Of a DNA stretch of 19,153 nt, positions 13,226 through 19,153 are shown piece by piece; position 1 is the stretch's first letter; the number at the start of each line of letters is the position of its first letter. A program made the translations under genes and the position numbers. The notes under the pieces were generated by a model. The model did no database searches, was not told the DNA's origin, and saw nothing but the letters and a program-made list of their open reading frames with translations. The stretch is from JAFDVL01 sp043736395 (GTDB lineage Bacteria; Acidobacteriota; Blastocatellia; RBC074): the NCBI GenBank assembly GCA_043736395.1, contig JAYTCQ010000272.1:1-19153 (forward strand). The letters run 5' to 3'.

Positions 13226-15880
13226 TCATTTTGTTCGTTTCTTCAAGCTGATCAAATTTGCAAATAACCGATACGCACCTTCAACTCCCGCAGGCAACTG
13301 GCGATAAAACGCATAACCCGCATACACCCAAGTCCCTTTGCCGTATTCCGCGTACATCATACCGCCCTTTTGCAGCGGCTGTTCGCGGTCGTGTGATTCA
13401 AGCAACGGTTTGTAACGCGCATCCCATTCGCCCCACCATTTGGAGCCGCGCTCTTCGACCCATCCGTCAAAATCTTTTTCAGAAATTTTGTTCGGAAAAT
13501 TCAAGATGGGGTTTGCCGCATCAAGGATCGTGACTTTGGAATTTTCTTCGGAAACTTCTTCCGGATTGCGTCCCATTTTATATGGGTATGGGCCGTACGC
13601 CGCTTCGTCAAATTCCGGCGTTTGATATTGCCAAATCACATTGCCGCCACGTTCGCAGTATTCGAGCAGAAGTTTGTTGTACGCCTTCAAATCGTCGCGC
13701 ACAGCCGAAGCGCGGATGCCGATGACTACGGCATCGAATTGTTCGAGATTTCCTGTCGCCAATTCATTTGCGCCGAGCATCGAAACTTTGACGCCCATTT
13801 GTGCGAGCGCTTCAGGAACTTTATCGCCGACGCCCATCACGTAGCCAATGTGCAAATTCGGCGCAACCTGAACGTCTACACCACGAATTTCCATCGTCGC
13901 GTTGCGGTACAAATGCCTCGGTTCCAAATCACGATGCGCGATCACTTCGTAGCCTTCAGTGTATTCTTTGCCGTTATATTCAGCCACCGCTTGAATCTTG
14001 TAATCCTGATTCGCGGCGATTTTCGGAATGGCTACTGTGAAGGTGAAATTACTTTTTTCACCTTCACGTGCGAAGCTGAAATTTTGTTCTCCTGGAGTCA
14101 CGATCCAACCTTCCGGCACACGCAATTTTACTTTGCCATCAGCTTTATTTTTGGCATTGCTGGAGACGCTGACGTTGACGGTAGCTTCGGATTTTGCGGC
14201 GTTGAGCGCGACGATTCCTACGCGTGGCGTCATTTGGATATTGATGGCGGGAGCGATGGTGAGCAGGCGACGTTGTTCACCGAAGGGGCTTGCAATGAAT
14301 ATGGTCTGAACGGGAATAATTATCTTGAAAACTATATTGTTAACCAAATAGCGAAATTGCCCTACTATTGCAGGTTTAGCAAATGGCAATCCAAAATTTT
14401 CACGAGTGCGAAGATTAAGTGTATGCTCGCGAATCTCATCCATTCGCCCAATATATGGTTTGGAGTAGTGCGCCTGTTCGAAAACAGTGATTTTTTGGTT
14501 CCAATGAAGCAGATGATTACCGTTCGCATAACCATCCTGCTTGGCTACACCTATTGGGCGAAATGTATTATCCGACACTGTAATCCCTGGACCTACTTCA
14601 ATAATTTTCACCGTACTTGGATTAACCACCGACAACGTATAACTAAATTCTTGCCCCGGAATCGCTACGGCAAAAGTTTCGCGGAGACGCGTAAATCCTG
14701 CATTTGGAGTCTGAGTCGTAGGATCAACTGTTATCTCAGTAAAAAGACCCAATACTTCCTTCATTGCTTCATCAAATTCACGTTCTTTAGCTTCAAGAAT
14801 GAAGCGTAGATGAATTTTCGTTTGGGAATTTGAGACTTTAATCTTATCGATGGCTTTTTGAATATTCCGCATCCCCGAAGCCAATTCTTCCGCAATCGTC
14901 CAAGGCTCCATGGCGTTGAATTTACTCACTGCAATCTCGACCGCATTCGCCGCTTCATTCAATTCCGGTCGCAGATCAATTTCGTTTTGATACTGCTTCG
15001 CCAAGCCTGTCAGCGTCGTATCAATCCCATCAAAAATACTTTTTTCATTTTCGACTTTTGGGATCGCGCTTTCGACTAATTGCAGCGTCGAGAAAAAATC
15101 TCCTGCGGGAATTTTTGGTTGTCCCATCGCTTGTGAACGGTGCATGCCGTAGCCTTCGCTGCCGATTTGCCGAAACGATTTTCCGAGCAGCGGATCGTAT
15201 TCGCCGGTATTAATTTTAAGCGTCGAAGCCTCATTGCCGCGCGTAATTAAATACATTTTTTTGACCTGCCACGGAGTGCCTGTGTCAGGAAACATTTTCG
15301 GATCGGCAGCGGCTTTGAATACTTCATAGCTCAACATTCCCGCTGCCTGATGGTTGCCGTGTCCGTCGCGGGCTTTGCCGTGAAATCTGGAAATGATGAT
15401 GTCGGGTTTGTACGTGCGTACGGCGAACACCATATCGCGCAGCACATTTTCTTTGCCCCAATGCTCCAGCGTTTCGTCGAGGCGTTTTGAGTAGCCAAAA
15501 TCCGCCATCCGCGTGAACATTAAATCTGCACCGTAATAACGACACGCTGCGAGAAATTCTTCGGTGCGCAGAATGCCGAGTGCGTCGTATTGTTCAGGGC
15601 CAATTAAATTCGCTCCGCCTTCGCCGCGCGTGAGTGAAAGGATTCCTGTACGCGCACCTTCGTGACGAGCAACCCACGTCACAAGCCCCGCGTCTTCGTC
15701 ATCAGGATGCGCCTGCGTGAACATCACAGTTGCGGTCGTACGCAATTTTTGCAGCGCTTGCCAAGCTGCGGCGGAGCCTTGATTGTAGGGGATTTCCTGC
15801 ACTTGGGCGAGAGTTGAAATTGAAAAGCTTGTAAGAAAAATTGCTGCAATAAGAATTGGAATAATTGATTTTCTGAGCAT
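13226..15880 (-). CDS. Secreted PIG-L family deacetylase with C-terminal NEW3-like and amidotransferase-like domains
   Basis: A large 884-aa exported protein. Signal peptide 1-25 (IIPILIAAIFLTSFSISTLA). The PIG-L/LmbE domain, about 40-290, carries the zinc motif AHPDDE (57-62) and HGNH (174-177), expected to remove N-acetyl groups from sugars. The middle, about 290-560, is unassigned. A beta-sandwich resembling NPCBM-associated NEW3 domains lies around 560-650 (VRVP-like LRVPEGWIVTPGEQNF). The C-terminus, about 670-880, looks like a ThuA/class I amidotransferase-like fold (FDAVVIGIRASAVRDD, GGNVIWQYQTPEF, GKGTWVYAGYAFYRQLPAG). Start: ATG at 15880 with CAGGGGA upstream. The architecture suggests periplasmic carbohydrate processing, but substrate is unknown. 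It stands alone between palindrome-rich gaps. Confidence 0.9.
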   Translation of the reverse strand: MLRKSIIPILIAAIFLTSFSISTLAQVQEIPYNQGSAAAWQALQKLRTTATVMFTQAHPDDEDAGLVTWVARHEGARTGILSLTRGEGGANLIGPEQYDALGILRTEEFLAACRYYGADLMFTRMADFGYSKRLDETLEHWGKENVLRDMVFAVRTYKPDIIISRFHGKARDGHGNHQAAGMLSYEVFKAAADPKMFPDTGTPWQVKKMYLITRGNEASTLKINTGEYDPLLGKSFRQIGSEGYGMHRSQAMGQPKIPAGDFFSTLQLVESAIPKVENEKSIFDGIDTTLTGLAKQYQNEIDLRPELNEAANAVEIAVSKFNAMEPWTIAEELASGMRNIQKAIDKIKVSNSQTKIHLRFILEAKEREFDEAMKEVLGLFTEITVDPTTQTPNAGFTRLRETFAVAIPGQEFSYTLSVVNPSTVKIIEVGPGITVSDNTFRPIGVAKQDGYANGNHLLHWNQKITVFEQAHYSKPYIGRMDEIREHTLNLRTRENFGLPFAKPAIVGQFRYLVNNIVFKIIIPVQTIFIASPFGEQRRLLTIAPAINIQMTPRVGIVALNAAKSEATVNVSVSSNAKNKADGKVKLRVPEGWIVTPGEQNFSFAREGEKSNFTFTVAIPKIAANQDYKIQAVAEYNGKEYTEGYEVIAHRDLEPRHLYRNATMEIRGVDVQVAPNLHIGYVMGVGDKVPEALAQMGVKVSMLGANELATGNLEQFDAVVIGIRASAVRDDLKAYNKLLLEYCERGGNVIWQYQTPEFDEAAYGPYPYKMGRNPEEVSEENSKVTILDAANPILNFPNKISEKDFDGWVEERGSKWWGEWDARYKPLLESHDREQPLQKGGMMYAEYGKGTWVYAGYAFYRQLPAGVEGAYRLFANLISLKKRTK

Positions 15881-15920
15881 TGATTATTCCCCTGCGGATC
15901 AGAAATTGCTTGATGAATTG

Positions 15921-15940
15921 CCACGAGTTTTAACTCGTGG
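15921..15940. repeat. 20-bp perfect palindrome upstream of the PIG-L gene
   Basis: CCACGAGTT-TT-AACTCGTGG pairs over 9 bp. It lies about 40 nt before the PIG-L start codon, so it could be an operator or a short palindromic repeat. Confidence 0.75.
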
Positions 15941-15992
15941 AAGACGGTATGTTCAGATAAGGCTTGAGCCGAATTTATGAAAATTTCTTTTT

Positions 15993-16020
15993 CCGAATTG
16001 CTTTAGCTGAAGCGATTCGG
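15993..16020. repeat. Hairpin with 11-bp stem in the DinB/PIG-L gap
   Basis: CCGAATTGCTT and AAGCGATTCGG pair, with one G-T wobble, around the loop TAGCTG. It is unrelated in sequence to its two neighbouring palindromes. Confidence 0.65.
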
Positions 16021-16074
16021 AGTTAATTATTTATTCTTTGATATTCGGCGAAAGCCCTGTTTTGTTGCCTTCAC

Positions 16075-16103
16075 AGTGCCACGCGCTACAGCAGCGTGGC
16101 ACT
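16075..16103. repeat. Hairpin with perfect 10-bp stem behind the DinB-like gene
   Basis: AGTGCCACGC (16075-16084) and GCGTGGCACT (16094-16103) with a 9-nt loop, 23 nt after the DinB-like stop on the minus strand. There is no U-run, so terminator function is uncertain. Confidence 0.7.
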
Positions 16104-16126
16104 TTATAACACAAAATCTTTCAAAA

Positions 16127-16669
16127 TTATTTCGGGAAGCCTGGCTCATTTTTAATTTTTTCAATCTGCGAAAGATGCCGGGTTTCGTGCTTGCCGACGA
16201 ATAAAATCCATTGATAAAAATTGATCTCGCCAAAGAACGGATGCGGGAATTTTACGCCGCTGTAATCGAAATCTCCCGCTTGCGAAACCGCATCAATCAA
16301 AGCCTTTCGAGATTGTTGCAATGATGTAATCAATTCATTTTTTTCAATTCCAAATTGCGGCAGGACGCGTTCCGGCGCAGGCATTTTTGTTGTTACAACT
16401 TCGAGTTGAAATTCATCAAGACTTTTCACCCACGAACCTTCTGTCTCGGGCGTCAAACCAGCTTCGGCGGCTTTCGCCATCAGCATCGAATACAGTCGCG
16501 GCAATCCTTTTTCGACGACTTGCAAATGGCTTAAGACTTCGCCGATTGACCACGAATCGGGACTCGGTTTGAAATCTAGTTGTGCCTGCGAAAAACTGTT
16601 TGCAGCCGCGTAAACATTGGCTCTGGCGGCTTCGATCTCGTTTAGGACTTCTTGTACTTTTGGGTTCAT
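16127..16669 (-). CDS. DinB-like four-helix metal-binding protein
   Basis: A 180-aa DinB_2-type protein. Family members are four-helix bundles with a three-histidine metal site; many act as bacillithiol- or mycothiol-dependent transferases, and others have no known role. The likely ligands here are His48 (IGEVLSHLQVVE), His161 and His165 (GKHETRHLSQI). The SPDSWSIGEVLSHL segment is typical. There is no signal peptide. The ATG at 16669 has no clear ribosome-binding site and is preceded by the 25-bp-arm hairpin that follows namZ. Function in the cell cannot be stated beyond the fold. Confidence 0.88.
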   Translation of the reverse strand: MNPKVQEVLNEIEAARANVYAAANSFSQAQLDFKPSPDSWSIGEVLSHLQVVEKGLPRLYSMLMAKAAEAGLTPETEGSWVKSLDEFQLEVVTTKMPAPERVLPQFGIEKNELITSLQQSRKALIDAVSQAGDFDYSGVKFPHPFFGEINFYQWILFVGKHETRHLSQIEKIKNEPGFPK

Positions 16670-16680
16670 AATTTTTGTAT

Positions 16681-16744
16681 AGAGTTACGCGTTGACGCGT
16701 GTACGTCTTTTGGAAAACTCGTACACGCGTCAACGAGTAACTCT
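16681..16744. repeat. Long hairpin (25-bp arms) between namZ and the DinB-like gene
   Basis: Arms 16681-16705 and 16720-16744 match at 24 of 25 positions around a 14-nt loop. The arms contain the repeated core ACGCGTTGACGCGT. The right arm begins 3 nt after the namZ stop on the minus strand, a position suited to a transcript end, but no U-run follows and the DinB-like start is only 11 nt beyond the other arm. Confidence 0.85.
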
Positions 16745-16747
16745 GAA

Positions 16748-17929
<1,182 letters not shown>

Positions 17930-18015
17930 AAGTGAGAAATTGCGGCGACGACTTTTACCAATCCGAGCCGACTAATGCTATGCTTTACTTCACCCTTCTT
18001 TTTTCCGGGAACGTT

Positions 18016-19077
18016 ATGAAATTTTTCTATACTTTATTTTTCTTGTTCGTCCTTGTCGGCTCCAGTGTCGCGCAAACTGAGATTCCGAATCAACCTCTGA
18101 GCGTACAAAATCTGAATCTCATGCTGCGCCGCAGCGTCGGACGCGACATGACTGAAGCCGATGTCATCGCGCGAATTCAACGCTTTGGCATTGATTTTGA
18201 ACCAACTCCGGAAATCATGGGACGCTTCCGATTCAATGGTGCGCATCCTTCATTGCTCAATGCCATCCGCCGCGAAGGAATAAAAGTACTGAACGACAAC
18301 AACGGTAAAGTTACCACCATTGTCAAAATTAAAGATCCGATCATCGAAGAAGTTCGCAAAAAGGTCAAAGACTACGTTGACGAATTGCCGGATTTTATTT
18401 GTTCGCAGGAAGTCGAACGCTTCGTCGATACGGACGGTTCCGGTTCGTGGCAGCGCGGCGATAATTTGGTTTTTGAGCTGACCTACAATCGAAAACAGGA
18501 AACCTATAAAATGGTTCGTGTGAACGGAATGCCCGCCGACAAACTGCAAAAAATTGTCGGTGGAGCTTCTTCTGCTGGAGAATTTGCTTCGACGCTGGAT
18601 AATTTGTTTGATCCCGCGACGAAAACGGAATTCATTCCTGCTGGCAAAGAAAAGCTCGGCACGCATCAAACGTTGATTTACGATTATCACATCAAACAAC
18701 AAAATTCTGCTTTGAGTGTGGCGCTCAATAACGATCCGCCGTTCATCGCGGCGCACAGCGGCAGCATCTGGATTGATGCGGATTCAAAATATGTTTTGCG
18801 CATTGAACAGGCTGTCGAAGACCCGCCCGCACAGTACCGCACCTTCAGCGGCGATAAAATTATTGATTACGAGATGGTCAAAATTAAAGGCTTGGACACC
18901 GAAGTTTTGTTGCCTATCAAAGCCGAAGTTTCCATGCTGAATCGTGCGCAAAAAGGTTATTCGCGCAATGTGATCCGCTTTAAGTTTTATCGGAAATTTG
19001 AATCTGACGTGAAGGTTTTGCTGGATGATGACAATGCTAAACCGGAACCGAAACCCGAAAAGCCTCCGCAGAAATAA
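18016..19077 (+). CDS. Secreted Acidobacteriota-type protein of the 'LPDFxCxQ' family, function unknown
   Basis: A 353-aa exported protein. The ATG at 18016 gives a compact signal peptide (KFFYTLFFLFVLVGSSVAQ); in-frame ATGs further upstream would bury it. Residues about 28-90 are a helical module with the sequence RIQRFGIDFEPTPEIMGRFR, a motif I associate with Acidobacteriota secreted proteins. From about 105 a beta-rich domain begins with the signature YVDELPDFICSQEVERF (Cys129) and continues to about 335, resembling periplasmic lipid- or envelope-binding folds of the LolA type in strand pattern only. The tail (KPEPKPEKPPQK) is Pro/Lys-rich. It diverges from namZ across an 86-bp gap that probably holds both promoters. 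I do not know the function. Confidence 0.8.
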   Translation: MKFFYTLFFLFVLVGSSVAQTEIPNQPLSVQNLNLMLRRSVGRDMTEADVIARIQRFGIDFEPTPEIMGRFRFNGAHPSLLNAIRREGIKVLNDNNGKVTTIVKIKDPIIEEVRKKVKDYVDELPDFICSQEVERFVDTDGSGSWQRGDNLVFELTYNRKQETYKMVRVNGMPADKLQKIVGGASSAGEFASTLDNLFDPATKTEFIPAGKEKLGTHQTLIYDYHIKQQNSALSVALNNDPPFIAAHSGSIWIDADSKYVLRIEQAVEDPPAQYRTFSGDKIIDYEMVKIKGLDTEVLLPIKAEVSMLNRAQKGYSRNVIRFKFYRKFESDVKVLLDDDNAKPEPKPEKPPQK

Positions 19078-19079
19078 AA

Positions 19080-19151
19080 TGCAGAAGCCCGCACGCAGTA
19101 AGGGCGCCAGTACATTTGAAGCGAATTATTCAGAAACTGCGGGATTTTGCA
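19080..19151. repeat. Imperfect inverted repeat behind the last gene
   Basis: Arms 19080-19093 and 19138-19151 match at 12 of 14 positions, with a 44-nt loop. It may be a dispersed intergenic repeat or the transcript end. The right arm is 2 nt from the window edge, so the element may continue. Confidence 0.45.
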
Positions 19152-19153
19152 TG

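Noticed and set aside
12912..13229. 106-residue N-terminal extension of the serine hydrolase
   Set aside because: It is translated REPIN-like repeat DNA with repeated PPDVRNG-type peptides. The real signal peptide starts at 12911.
13622..14809. 395-codon plus-strand frame opposite the PIG-L gene
   Set aside because: No signal or domain is recognisable, and the minus strand carries the clear AHPDDE protein.

Overview
The window looks like a chromosomal stretch from an Acidobacteriota bacterium, probably near the Blastocatellia/Pyrinomonadaceae. The signs are a secreted protein of the 'LPDFxCxQ' type with an N-terminal 'GIDFEPT' module, a PIG-L deacetylase fused to a ThuA/amidotransferase-like C-terminus, a TonB receptor with an N-terminal carboxypeptidase-regulatory domain, and moderate GC content. 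This assignment rests on recalled family features, not on a search.

Layout. 1-1379 (-): an S8 subtilisin-like exoprotease running off the left edge, with a structured-looking leader upstream. 1938-3197 (-): murA, with a 31-nt-arm inverted repeat directly after its stop. 3367-3807 (+): a bacterioferritin-like protein with a good sigma70-type promoter. 3874-7062 (+): a GC-richer block holding a near-consensus promoter bracketed by two 7-1-7 Fur-type palindromes, a 32-codon Cys/Lys-rich microprotein, a hairpin terminator, a FecA-like TonB-dependent receptor, and the 3' remnant of a PepSY-TM gene. Similar-looking terminators close the microprotein gene and the block.

From 17929 down to 7092 everything runs on the minus strand: a NamZ-type exo-N-acetylmuramidase (DUF1343), a DinB-like protein, a large PIG-L deacetylase, a beta-lactamase-fold serine hydrolase, a glyoxalase-II-like metallo-hydrolase, citrate synthase, a 72-aa glutaredoxin-like protein 4 nt after it, and a triple zinc-ribbon/TM/FGE-sulfatase-domain protein. 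18016-19077 (+) is a secreted Acidobacteriota-type protein diverging from namZ.

The genes are mostly housekeeping and envelope functions: peptidoglycan synthesis (MurA), peptidoglycan or muropeptide breakdown (NamZ, perhaps the serine hydrolase), secreted hydrolases, central metabolism and iron handling (ferritin-like protein, FecA-like receptor). The intergenic spaces are unusually rich in palindromic elements: two REPIN-like pairs, a heptad-periodic inverted repeat, several isolated hairpins and one 16-bp tandem duplication. The most notable arrangement is the Fur-box / Cys-rich microprotein / terminator / TonB-receptor unit, which could be a metal-responsive leader-peptide system.
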